A stretch of DNA of 64,000 bases from Dysidea avara (lineage: Eukaryota > Porifera > Demospongiae > Dictyoceratida > Dysideidae), in NCBI RefSeq assembly GCF_963678975.1, contig NC_089274.1, positions 50,104,900 through 50,168,899 of the forward strand. The letters are read 5' to 3'. Shown piece after piece: positions 25,516 to 36,595 of this stretch. The first letter of the stretch is position 1. The number at the start of each line of letters is the position of its first letter. The position numbers were made by a program, and so were the translations under genes. The notes under the pieces are model-generated. The model saw only the letters and a list, made by a program, of their open reading frames with translations, did no database searches and was not told the DNA's origin.

Positions 25516-25999
25516 CCCTAGTGGTAACAGTCATCCTAGTGGTAGCAGTCACCCTAGTGGTAGCAGTCATCCTAGTGGTAGCAGTCACCCTAGTGGTAAC
25601 AGTCACCCTAGTGGTAGCAGTCACCCTAGTGGTAGCAGTCATCCTAGTGGTAGTAGTCACCCTAGTGGTAACAGTCACCCTAGTGGTAGTAGTCACCCTA
25701 GTGGTAACAGTCACCCTAGTGGTAGCAGTCATCCTAGTGGTAGCAGTCATCCTAGTGGTAGTAGTCACCCTAGTGGTAACAGTCACCCTAGTGGTAGCAG
25801 TCACCCTAGTGGTAGCAGTCACCCTAGTGGTAGCAGTCACCCTAGTGGTAGCAGTCACCCTAGTGGTAGCAGTCACCCTAGTGGTAGCAGTCATCCTAGT
25901 GGTAGTAGTCACCCTAGTGGTAGCAGTCACCCTAGTGGTAGCAGTCACCCTAGTGGTAACAGTCATCCTAGTGGTAGCAGTCACCCTAGTGGTAGCAGT
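25516..25999. repeat. 18-bp VNTR, ~27 copies (open frames)
   Basis: The unit CCTAGTGGTAGCAGTCAC repeats about 27 times with silent-looking variants (AGC/AGT/AAC, CAC/CAT). On the plus strand it reads PSGSSH, within a 201-codon ATG-to-stop frame from 25493. Other frames on both strands are also open because the unit length is a multiple of three. No flanking exon, domain or signal supports a real protein. Confidence 0.85.
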
Positions 26000-26457
26000 G
26001 GTATAAAGTGGACTACCCTAGCAATGATATCTCCTGCCAGTGTGCAGAGTAGTGTATTATTTAAAATATCTATGAACTTCATTTATGGCTACTGGTAGTA
26101 TATGTTTCTTATCTCATGAAATTCACAGGAAGTCGTGTTGTTAAAGAATTTATGGGTCGCTGACTGTTCTATTAGAGTATATTGATTGACACTATGTACC
26201 ATGTCGCTAGTAAAATGCTAACCATGACACTAAATCTAGAATTAACATCTTTACTGTAGCCAAGAGCCATACAAGTATTATGAACTATTGCTGTAGTGCA
26301 ATATGTATTTCTAAAATCTGGCTGCCAATTTTACATTCTGAGAATTGATGCTAGCAGAAATATTACAATCGGAGTGGCCTATCCAAATGAATAATAATTG
26401 ATTGAATTATTATCACACAAGTAATGAAGTCTGAACAGTTCACAAAATACATCATAA

Positions 26458-26809
26458 GTAGCTGATTTAGGTACTATCTGATACAGAAATAGGTAGCTGC
26501 TTTAGGTACTATCTGATACAGAAATAAGTAGCTGCTTTAGGTACTATCTGATACAGAAATAAGTAGCTGCTTTAGGTACTATCTGATACAGAAATAAGTA
26601 GCTGCTTTAGGTACTATCTGATACAGAAATAAGTAGCTGCTTTAGGTACTATCTGATACAGAAATAAGTAGCTGCTTTAGGTACTATCTGATACAGAAAT
26701 AAGTAGCTGCTTTAGGTACTATCTGATATAGAAATAAGTAGCTGCTTTAGGTACTATCTGATACAGAAATAAGTAGCTGCTTTAGGTACTATCTGATACA
26801 GAAATAAGT
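26458..26809. repeat. 35-bp tandem repeat, ~10 copies
   Basis: The unit reads GTAGCTGCTTTAGGTACTAT then CTGATACAGAAATAA. Ten copies are almost identical; the first has GATT for GCTT and one copy has ATA for ACA. Units abut with no spacers. Confidence 0.95.
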
Positions 26810-28599
26810 AATCCCCATGAAAGACTATACTAAAAAGGCATGTGTCCAAAGTAACTGGTAACTAAAAGAGCTAATATCTGTTGTGGCTAAGAATGAATGT
26901 AATCCAACTATGTTTTATGATCTTACATGATTCTTATCATTGACTTGTGCAAGTCTTGCTGCATTCCTAATTAATTCATTAAACTCTAATTGGCTAGTAA
27001 TTTGGCTGCCTCCTCTGCACTGACCATTGGAAAAGGTGACAAATTAGCCAAACAATTATAAAACACAGTTCATTCATAGATAATAGACACACCATACTGG
27101 ATTGGAACTTCTAAGTGCCACCTAATCTATCCGCACTTCGCGTCCCTTATACCATATAGTCTAAATATTTCAAGGGGCAAATTTTTCGAAGTTGAGCAGT
27201 GTTGCTAAAACTAAATTTGCAAACACTCCCAAAATGTATTAGACTATATGGAGGACTAAATATTTCAAGGATAAAATTTTCGCTGATAACCCCCAAAATC
27301 GCAAAATCAGCAAAAAAAATACCCCCCTTAATATATTTAGCGTATATGGTACTGTACACAGTGGCAGGAGTAGAACATGTTTTCCTTTGTGGTGAGTAGT
27401 AGGTGTACCGCTATGGAATATAAGGTTTGACCTATTCATAGTGGGTGTACTGATGTGTGTTAGCTAGAAGTTGACAAGCATGAAAGGTTGATATGAGAGG
27501 CAGGAATCGTAAACTTGACTAAACTGGAACGAATATAACATGAAACACATACCAGTACACGTAGCGTTTGTTAGTAGTATCAGCCTTAAACTAAACTTGT
27601 TCACTCAGTTATTTTTAAAAACATGTGCAAATACTTTTTATACGGAAAGCGTCTATACCAGTACTAGGCCAGTCGCTACCAAAGAAACAATCTACTAACC
27701 TTAGTAACTAAAGTAATTGAGCTGTATCCAGGCAGTAAACAGATTCTTCGAATGAAAAAGAGTGTTTCAAAACTTCAGGCGTGAAACATGGATAGTCTCA
27801 TAGTTTTGTATGGGCACTATACATGTGCTTCCAATCCAGGTAGGGGGTGTCTATTATCTATGATTTATTTTTGGCCGCTTCAGATATCAGCTCTTTTGTC
27901 ACCAGTTACTTTTACTTTCGTGGATGTGCCCTTTTTGTACAGCCAAGCTGTTGCAAGATATGATATACTTGTATGTGTGTAGGTTGTGTAACAATAGCTT
28001 CAAGATAGCTATGTATATAATAAGAGCACGCAGCAATGCAAATTAATTCTTGACGTTACACAAAAATAATTTTAAATAGTAAAATGTCACTTAAGCTCTA
28101 GTTCTTCTATTTACCTGCAGAACAAGACAAAAGCCAGCTGCTACAGACCAACTTTGGTGCTTGCATATATACAGAAAGAAAATTATATCCAAAATAGCCA
28201 AGCTGTGAAAAGGGGTGCAGCCTTTCAAAACTAGGGTAGTGTGATTGAAAAAAATGTGATATCAAAGGTGACAGCCAAGAAATTACATATTATCATGATT
28301 ACAATGATAGTATGTCAATTTCATTGCTAAAACAGTTTTTAATTATAGTTGATCAGCATCCACAGTGAATATTATTGTAAATTAATTTCGTTAATTTTTT
28401 ATGGTGTACTGAATGCACTAGTGTTGAGATGACTCACTCCCGTCACTCTGTTTATGTTTACCAAACACATTTTGTAAAAATTAATTGTCATTTCATAACT
28501 TTGTTTTGTCTTATTTTTATGAGACAATAGCATGAGGTCATAATTACCGATATTGCTGAAGTTTGGTGATTTCTGATTATTCACCGATTTAAAATTATT

Positions 28600-28785
28600 G
28601 ATTTAAAAAATGAATCCTTGTGATAAAAAGATATGAGTGATAGTATTACAAAATCAATTTGTGGGAAAATCCCTACAGTGGGTCACAATTGTTCATTGCC
28701 AAAGTAGGGATTTTCCCACAGAATTGTGTTACATCATCATCATATTATTATCTTGATTCACTTTGTTTGGATCCCTACTTGTTTA
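28600..28785. mobile_element. Foldback MITE, family A copy
   Basis: Inverted arms carry TGGGAAAATCCCTAC and GTAGGGATTTTCCCAC, related to 1866-2097. It is directly followed by the dispersed GTTCTATTAGA word. Confidence 0.7.
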
Positions 28786-28854
28786 CTGTGACTGTTCTAT
28801 TAGAATATAGTTCATGGCTGGGTGACTGCATCTAGAGTGAACAGTGCCATAGCA

Positions 28855-29262
28855 TTATTTAGTGGAATTGACTTTACTTACTATCCTTCAGACAAGAATA
28901 ATTCTCCAGCAGTGATTTTTTTCACTACTAGATGTTGCTATGTGCCTTTTGGCATACCACAGTACATACATTATGGTTTGTCCTCCTTTGTGTCCCACTA
29001 ACAATGCAAGGTGTTGATTCGGCGTAGTGCGATATGGTTTCCCAGTGGCTGACTACAGTGTCATGCTATCATCGGTAATAGACACTTCTTGTACTGCTCT
29101 TTGTTTGTAATGCTGCGGAACAAAGCTAAAAATGAAAAGTAATGGCCATCTTTTGAATAATTAATTGGTGGGGCACATGTTCAGATGCTAAATTAATTAT
29201 AGCTCCAAAAAAATGTTCTTTCTTTGGGGATGCAGTATGTACATGTTCATTAGTCATAATAA
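28855..29262. mobile_element. Copy of the ~350-bp dispersed element
   Basis: It shares the CCTTCAGACAAG block near the start and the GTTCATTAGTCATAATAAG end with the copies at 9910, 13770 and 50690. Its frames are decayed. Confidence 0.4.
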
Positions 29263-29269
29263 GAGTTTA

Positions 29270-30310
29270 TAATATTTGTATGTGAACTCTCCCTTGGTCA
29301 TAGTTCAATGATGTACCTACAGATATACATTTAATCTGTCATGACTACAGATTGAATATCGCAGGTACAGGCAACCTCTTGTTTCTTTTTTATCCTCAAT
29401 CCAACTTAAGACTCCTAATACTTGTTAGGTCACATGTGTTTAGACCCCTGAAATCAGGACACCTCAGTAAGGCCATTCCAAGTGGCAATCTGGTTTCTGG
29501 TCCACCGCCCGCATCCAACTAACACCATGCATTATTGGTAATATCCATGTGTAATGACAATTGTGCTAGTTTATTACATGTGTGAGCAAGTAGGCTGTCT
29601 ATGGAGAGGCAAACTTGTACCCTAAAACACTTGGCTAGGACCAGAAACCTGAAAACAATTAGGGATGGCCTAACAATATAAATGGTAACTCAGTTGTACA
29701 CATTGTTTGTACATTCTGCTATTGTAAGAGGTGTTACTACCAAGGGGTGTCCACTAGTGGTTATGTTGTTGTCAAGGGGTCTGAAACTCATTGTTAATGT
29801 GATGACACATTTTATGGATCACAAACACAAACAATCCCCCCCCCCCCCCCCCCCAAGGCAAGAAATTTTCGTGAGATGCAAATTTAATGTTCATGCATTT
29901 TGCAGGACAAAACTTAAATTTTTTACAGCCCATGTATGGGGATTGATCTCAACCACAAAAATAATTTCACAAAAATTACTAATTTTGGCAATCCACAAAA
30001 ATTTACATTCCTTGCCATACAGATAGAGATTTCTAGCAGGCTGTACAAGGTTTCAGTGAGTTTCAGACCACTTGGTTGAAACATAATATAAATGATGTGC
30101 TGTCATTTGTGTAGTAGTGTTGATAGCAGTGAGGAACTTACAAGAGTTATGCTTAGAGGTGCTAAGAAAGATGATTCCAAGCTCCAATCTACAGAGTGTA
30201 CCACTTCCACAAGGATTATTGCACAGACTTCAGCGACTTTATCAATAATCACAATTGTTTATTTGTATGCTTATAACTTACTAGAATAAGGCGCGCTTGT
30301 AGGCTTGCTA
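29270..30310. other. Non-coding stretch, no gene recognised
   Basis: This holds degenerate repeat fragments (for example AATCAGGACACC near 29453) and a 20-bp C tract near 29837. Frames of 114 and 65 codons on the plus strand show no domain and cross the repeats. I see no supported gene. Confidence 0.5.
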
Positions 30311-30312
30311 CG

Positions 30313-30639
30313 TTATGACATAATGACCACTGATTCAAGATTACAACCGGGGGAGAGGTAATATAACGGGCTTGTCACGCTGCTCGTACATAACTCATTT
30401 TCAAGGGTGTTGGCGGAGGTAAAGAAGGTGTCGTTTCTGTTGAAGTCGTCTTGCCCTACAGCACCACTACAAAGTAGCACAGAAGGCTCAATTATTCTTA
30501 CCAATACAAAAGTTAGCCTGTAAAAAGTGCATGACCCGAGTTCTGTTACCAATTCGTAGTTTGAACTATTGTGGCCACCAAGCGGACACTTATGGCTACC
30601 ACTCAACTGCATTCGTGGAGTACAAGTACAACAACCCAT
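30313..30639 (-). CDS. Unidentified 108-codon frame
   Basis: I do not recognise this protein. It starts MGCCTCTPRM, which could carry an N-terminal myristoyl or palmitoyl signal (Gly2, Cys3, Cys4, Cys6), and lies in a locally more GC-rich stretch ahead of RPL11. A good internal donor word (TTG|GTAAGAAT) could mean it is one exon of something longer. No membrane segment or known domain is seen. It may be a chance frame. Confidence 0.2.
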   Translation of the reverse strand: MGCCTCTPRMQLSGSHKCPLGGHNSSNYELVTELGSCTFYRLTFVLVRIIEPSVLLCSGAVGQDDFNRNDTFFTSANTLENELCTSSVTSPLYYLSPGCNLESVVIMS

Positions 30640-31439
30640 ATTTGGAGCGAATTACATTGACGTGGCGGTACAAGCCCCTGCAGGAGGTTAGCATGTTTAG
30701 TGTCATGTGATTTCATGTGAGCCTCATTAGCTGGGTGGGAGGGACCGGGCAACGTCACGATATCTTTCCAGTCCGGAGGTTGTATAGAATTCTCAAGAGC
30801 TCTTGTAAGGCTCTCACAAGGTCAGTCTAGGTTACTGCCTAGTATGTCACATAAAAGCATTTTTAGGGCACGTGCCTGCTCCAGACAATGAAACAGCTGA
30901 TCAGGGTGAGCTACCAGCAAGCAGGCCAGCTGTTTATAACGTGATTTGTTCCACGTGTAGATGACAGCAGGACTACTCCAGACGACAAGAAGAACAAATA
31001 ACTTGTGAATTTGTTGGTCTTCAGTTTGTGTGTCTACTGCAATGTTTATGAGGTTTCCACAGACAATACTGCTCGTTGAGGTATTATAGGAGGGGCGAAT
31101 GGTAGTCCCATGCGAGGGGGTAGCTACCTAAGATCCCACGACCTTGAGGGATGACGCATAAACCATGCTGATCGCAATGCCATGAGCTGCAGCTACTTGC
31201 ACACGCCGCTTTATCGCTCATGGCATCACCCAGCATAGTTTACACGCCACCTACTCGTTTGATTGTATTCCTGCTCATCTCGCAGTAGCTAAGACTTCAC
31301 GCGAGACTAGATCTCGATCATCCGTCAACAACACTGCTGCCAAGTAACTCCAGAGCAAACTAAGATAAATGAGAGCACTCAGCAGTTCTTATAAAGCGTC
31401 ATAAACGACCTCTTGTGTGAACAATCGGAGGAGTAGAGA

Positions 31440-31502
31440 AACCTTATCTCGCATAGCACGTCACGTGATTCCATCGTTACACGTGATTACGTAGGGGACA
31501 AG
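31440..31502 (+). promoter_or_regulatory. RPL11 promoter with paired E-boxes
   Basis: Two CACGTG hexamers lie at 31462-31467 and 31480-31485, the first in a TCACGTGA context, 18 bp apart and just upstream of the RPL11 ATG. These fit MYC/MITF/TFE-type bHLH-LZ sites. A pyrimidine-start (TOP) leader could not be placed. Confidence 0.45.
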
Positions 31503-32240
31503 ATGGCGGTGAGTACCCATGTGTTTTTGTATCCTTGTAATCTTAAGCTGTGAAATGTCCTTGTTAGTTGTTGTTAGTATTATTGAAGATGTTGAGTTAA
31601 TTTGTTGTGTTCTGTAGAGTGCAGACGAAAAGGCTAATCCTATGAGAGAATTGTGCATTAGAAAATTATGTCTCAACATTTGTGTCGGTGAAAGTGGCGA
31701 TAGGTTGACTAGAGCTGCGAAGGTATTAGAAGAGTTAACGGAGCAGTCACCAGTGTTTTCTAAAGGTATAACCTTGCTTCTAGTGTACTCAATACCCTTA
31801 TTGTGTATAGCACGGTTCACTGTACGATCGTTTGGTATTCGGCGAAATGAAAAAATTGCCGTACACTGCACTGTAAGGGGCCCCAAGGCTGAGGAGATTC
31901 TGGAGAGAGGTTTGAAAGTGAAAGAATACGAGCTAAGAAGGGGAAACTTCTCAGACACGGGTAACTTTGGGTTTGGAATACAAGAGCACATTGATTTAGG
32001 CATTAAGTACAACCCAAGTATTGGAATATATGGGATGGACTTCTATATTGTACTGGGTCGACCAGGGTACAACGTTGCTTATCGAAGGAGAAAGAAGGGT
32101 CGGATTGGTCACCAACACAAGGTCACTAAGGAAGAAGCAATGAAATGGTTCCAGCAAAAGGTATGATTGCTACCCTGCTGGTTATTAATTGATAATGTCA
32201 TTCCTTCTAGTACGAGGGAATCATCCTGCCTGGAAAGTGA
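31503..32240 (+). CDS. RPL11: 60S ribosomal protein L11 (uL5)
   Basis: RPL11 is a large-subunit protein that binds 5S rRNA with RPL5 and, in vertebrates, MDM2. Exons are 31503-31508 (ATG GCG), 31618-31765, 31811-32160 and 32211-32240. They give 177 aa against 178 in human, and conservation is very high: [71 protein letters not shown] and [14 protein letters not shown]. Intron 2 (31766-31810) is only 45 bp, lacks stops and keeps frame, so the unspliced sequence also reads through with 15 extra hydrophobic residues. The protein match shows it is an intron. The stop is 61 bp from the DRC3 stop on the other strand. Confidence 0.98.
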
Positions 32241-32301
32241 CATGTTTAACATATACTGCAATGTCAAATGATTGAAGTATGTATGTATTATAACAATAAT
32301 A

Positions 32302-34846
32302 CTACTGGTCATCAAGATTTTCTAGTTCTTCTCGTTGGTGATCAATGTAATGGTTAATCTCCATTATACGGCTTCTGTTGCGTTGTAGTTCATCTTGTGC
32401 CATTTGGTCCACCAGTTGTTTGAGATGTGTCCTCATTTGTGATAACATTTTATCCTCCTGTAGACACATGAGATTTCTGGTATTTGAGGACACACAATTC
32501 TGACCATTACAATTTTCTAAATCTCCTTTATTGGGACCAACCCTGCTAAGATTACAGTGTAGGAACCATTCTAGCAGTTAGTTGAGCTTTGTTGCAGGCT
32601 AAACAAGATTCATGGATATTTACTCCCCCATTACAATGACCTAATAGCATCCCCCATTTTACAGGGTTTGGGGTCACTGACCTTTTCATCAATTTTCAGT
32701 AGGTGCAGGTCATGAGATGTGTTGATAGCATTCATTAATGTGTCCTTGTCAACAAATAGCTAAAGGGAGAACAGTTACCATGGTGATGACACTTGGGGAT
32801 CTCCCTTACTATTCTCAGTTCATCATGGAGGTCTTCAAGTAGTTGGTTTTTTACAAACTTCTCTAACATTTGGAGGGCAATGTCAGACAGGTGCTCGTGA
32901 TGGCTGTTCTCTATATCTCGACACTGTGTCATAGTAATTGGATCAGTTAAGGTCTTTTTTTCAGAAGTGGTAACTACTGTCATATAGGGGTCATACAACT
33001 GATGGTTGTTATGGTGATACCTGTTTAATCTGGTCACTGTCACCTAGGTGATGTCATAAAACATGACACTAGAGACAATTTTTGTTTCAGATGTTTTTAA
33101 CCAGTCCTAGGTGATCTGCTGTTATGAATGTCATTATTGGAATTGGTAATAATCTAATTTGTAGAGAAGTTATCAGATATCAATATTATCAAGCATATAT
33201 TGAGGAAAGTATCCTACTTCCATGTACAGGTGTACCAATAATTGAATTGGTTACCTGTCTTGTTTTTATTGGATTGGCAATAAGCAGCAGATACACTTCA
33301 GTATTTATGTGTGCACCCATGTGCTATAATATCCTAGCAATGCCTGTTTATGTAATCGCAACTGTTCATTGAAATCAAGACTGTCAGTTTGTAAATAAAT
33401 TTAGAGAAAATTGTCAATTGCACATATAGGACTTGCTTGATAATTATGTTGGTTATAGCAATATTGGCACCTCTATCATAATGTACTCTTAGAAGCAGGG
33501 TTTGGGAGGGGTGCACAGTACTTGATATGTTTCAGGACTGATTATGTAGAGCAGTTTTATGCACTAAGGGTGGTCTGCAAAAAGAGTTGCATGGATCAGT
33601 GACGGTCATAGGTAGTTCAATTATGAGCCAAACTGTCATACCATAGAATGGCATACAGAGGACCATGTGCAATTTTTCTGCAAAATTCCTAGCTGGCTAA
33701 TTGTGCCCATGGGAATGGTGATAGTGTTCATGTGGTGGCTGTTCTATTAAAGAATTTGACTGACCGTTCTATTAGAGAATTTGACTGACTGTTCTATTAG
33801 AGTATATGTTTATTATATTAAGCACAAGTGCTGAAGGCCTAGTCCAACAGCCTGTTTAAAGTTGTTATATAAATATTTTTGAAAGGGGGTGCATTCCCCC
33901 CTCCCCCTTGGATCTGCCACTGACTGAAGGGCATATTGTAAAGTGCTAACACAAGGTGTTGAGGTTTGTGACATATTGTGTCACACATGTGATGCTTAGG
34001 ACAGCTGTATTCACAAATGAGTAAGAAATGCCTAGTTACCCACGAAGGAATGCTCGTAGCTTAGTGAGACAGCACTGAGAGCTTGGTTGCCAGTGACATT
34101 GAAAGGCACAGGTACAATCATTATTATGTTCAATCACTGAAATAATATAAAGAGAAATGGATCATGTGTAAAGCTTCAATTCTTCGGTTTAAGGATGAAA
34201 ATTCGTTCCTCCTGGAGGAGGCTCACCATATTAGTAAGAGTTTATAATATAGTAGTAAGGGAGAGTATCTAACTGAGATGCATTTATCAAATGCACTGCC
34301 ACTAGTACAGTATCAACACCTTACTGTGTTCTGTAGAATAGAGGCTTCACCATACTCAACACCTATCAACGGTTCTCTCTTACCAGTGGAGTTGTATTAA
34401 ACACCAATCAATGCCTTTCCATACTAGGAAAGGCATTGATTTCATCAAAAGGTGAACTTGTGGCAGTGTGTTTGTACAGGGTATGTTGAGCGTTTGATAC
34501 TCTCCCTCTTCTAATATTATGAACTCTTGATATTAGCTACTGTATTAAGTAATGTTTAAGTCTTTAGATCCTGTTTGTTAGGTTAGGTAGGCTGCACATG
34601 TTGCTGTCCAGGGACAGTGGAGCAGCAAAGAGTGAGCTGAAGACCAAAAAAAAAATAATAATAAGGAGGTAACTACCTGCTGACAATAGCTGCCCTAATC
34701 TCCTTATTTATAACTACACGTAGCTAAGTAGCTTGCTACACTGCTTCTCTGAATACTGCGACTGCTCTATTAAAGTAACTAGATCTTGACTGCTCTATTA
34801 GAGTATCTTGATCTTTTCTTGCAAACGTTGTACCATAAAAGCGTGT

Positions 34847-34877
<31 letters not shown>

Positions 34878-36540
34878 GGACAGGCTCATTTAAATTGGTT
34901 GGTTTAGAGATCTAGGTGATTTTTAAAAAATTTTAAACACAGTAATCACTGGCTTAGTAAATGGTTGAAAGAAATGGAAAGTTTTTTGAATCCACCATAT
35001 AGTTCATATAAAATCTTGATTACCTAAGATCATGAGGTGATTGATGATACTAGGTCATCACATAAAGGATATTGATTTTGAACATTCTCAATGAATACAG
35101 TCACCATCTCAGTGTAGTTCCTCTCAAACTCTTTGTTAATCTCCTAAATTCAACATATTGAAAATCACCTATTACAACACACAAGCAACTCACATCAAGC
35201 TGCTCTACTAATGTCATTTCAAGTTTCATGAGATTGTGTTTCAGCCCATCCACAACAGGGTTAAGTTGAGCAATAGCCTTCTCCATATCACCTGCTAATA
35301 TCAACTGTTGTTTGGTGTCCTCATATTGTTGAATCAGTGCAACAGCTTCCTGTTGATTGTATGTCTTGGCTTGTGAGTGAGATGTGAAAATGGCATCTCG
35401 CTCTTTATCCCACAACTCTTTCTCTTTCAGTCCGCTGACCCTCAAGTCTTCACAGATAGCAGCAAACTTCTCCTGGTACCTACAAGCTATGACATGATAA
35501 CAAAATCAAGTAGTACATCTATTACTGTTGTAGCATTTCCTCAACGCCTGACAAGTGTTGGAGACGTGGGGCTTCAGTGTCCTCTTTAAACAACACCTCA
35601 AACAAGGAGTTCCCTTCTAGCCCATCAACATAAGCTGCCTACTTCATAATGATGCAAGTCACACTCTCAATTTATCCTTTACCTTGCGTAGTTCTTCCTT
35701 CTGTCTCAGAGCCTCTTGTTCTGCAGCCTTCCTCTCAGCACTTCTCTCTTGTAATTCCAGTCCTTCAATCAAATCCTGAAACTGCTCTTGAGCTGCTTTA
35801 CGCTGCAGAGTAAGAAGTAACAAGCGAGTGAGTGATTACTAACTACTCACCGCTTCATCTGATACAAGTCGATAGTCAAAATACACCAGTGCTGGCAAGT
35901 GAGCTAATAAAAATGGTTGATAATTGGCGTGGCTGGCTACAGGATTGCCTGAAAGTGTAACTGCTTTGAGCATTGAGAATGTACGCAGGTAACTAAGTTG
36001 GTCCAAATCTTCAATCAGGTTATTTCCAATTGACAACACCTCCAGTGGTAAGTCATCCATTTTGTCCAGCACTTTAATGTGGTTATGAGCGAGGCTGAGA
36101 TCCTTCAGTCGTACAAGACTGGACAATCCCTCAATCATTTCAATGTTATTAAATGATAAATCTGTGCATATGTGATAAGGGGAAAGTCCCTTGTATGCTC
36201 ATTAATACTTACCCAACCACACAAGATTAGTAAGCGCCTCTAATCCTTCAATTCTCTCTATTATGTTATTGTCTAATTGTAGTTTAGTTAAGTTCTCTAC
36301 GCACCACAAATTTTCCATACGAAGAATATCTGTAGTACACTATAATTGGACAGTTGCCATGGTGATACAATAATCCATACTTTTGTAACTCAGCCTTAGC
36401 TCAAGGACTTCTTTGAAGTCAATTCCCTCGCTTTTAGCTATCCTTCCCGCCTCTCCATCTGGGCCTTGTTCTTCAATACACTGATGTAACAGAGCTTCGT
36501 CAATAACCGATGGCTCGATTGTGTCGTATAGCCTGCTCAT
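32302..36540 (-). CDS. DRC3: Dynein regulatory complex subunit 3 (LRRC48)
   Basis: DRC3 is part of the nexin-dynein regulatory complex that links outer doublets in motile axonemes. Exons are 36540-36381, 36329-36213, 36161-35851, 35802-35683, 35638-35526, 35479-35194, 35143-35051, 32923-32810, 32759-32682 and 32457-32302. They give 515 aa against 523 in human. N-terminal leucine-rich repeats run from about 50 to 190 ([49 protein letters not shown]) and end in an LRR cap ([17 protein letters not shown]). Coiled coil follows, with [34 protein letters not shown] and [18 protein letters not shown]. The start chosen ([11 protein letters not shown]) fits the family; an in-frame ATG nine codons upstream (36567) is possible. 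The exon 7/8 junction across the 2.1 kb intron is the least certain. Confidence 0.94.
34225..34545. mobile_element. TIR element in DRC3 intron 7
   Basis: Ends share TAAGAGTTTATAATAT and GGGAGAGTATC as imperfect inverted repeats. Inside is a small perfect hairpin at 34406-34441 (15-bp stem AATCAATGCCTTTCC). Related end fragments occur near 29262-29290. Confidence 0.5.
34840..34880. repeat. (GT)n then (G)n microsatellite
   Basis: About ten GT units run directly into about 20 G. It lies in DRC3 intron 7. Confidence 0.95.
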
Positions 36541-36595
36541 GACGTCACCAAGTGCTCGTGTGACCACACTGGGATTGGCTTCACCACGCTCCGCG
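36541..36595. promoter_or_regulatory. Shared DRC3/sialidase promoter
   Basis: Only 55 bp separate the divergent start codons. A CRE-like TGACGTCA spans the DRC3 start (near 36539-36546) and an inverted CCAAT box (ATTGGCT) is near 36574-36580. No perfect X-box was found here, but an X-box palindrome (GTTGCCATGGTGAT) lies in DRC3 intron 1 at 36353-36366. Confidence 0.5.

Noticed and set aside
25499-26006. Long antisense and shifted frames across the 18-bp array
   Set aside because: They arise only because the unit length is a multiple of three.
26458-26809. Regular repeats that could suggest a CRISPR array
   Set aside because: Units abut directly with no unique spacers, and the genome is eukaryotic.
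31642-32166. RPL11 as a single long frame with 15 extra residues
   Set aside because: Comparison with the family shows the extra residues are a 45-bp GT-AG intron.
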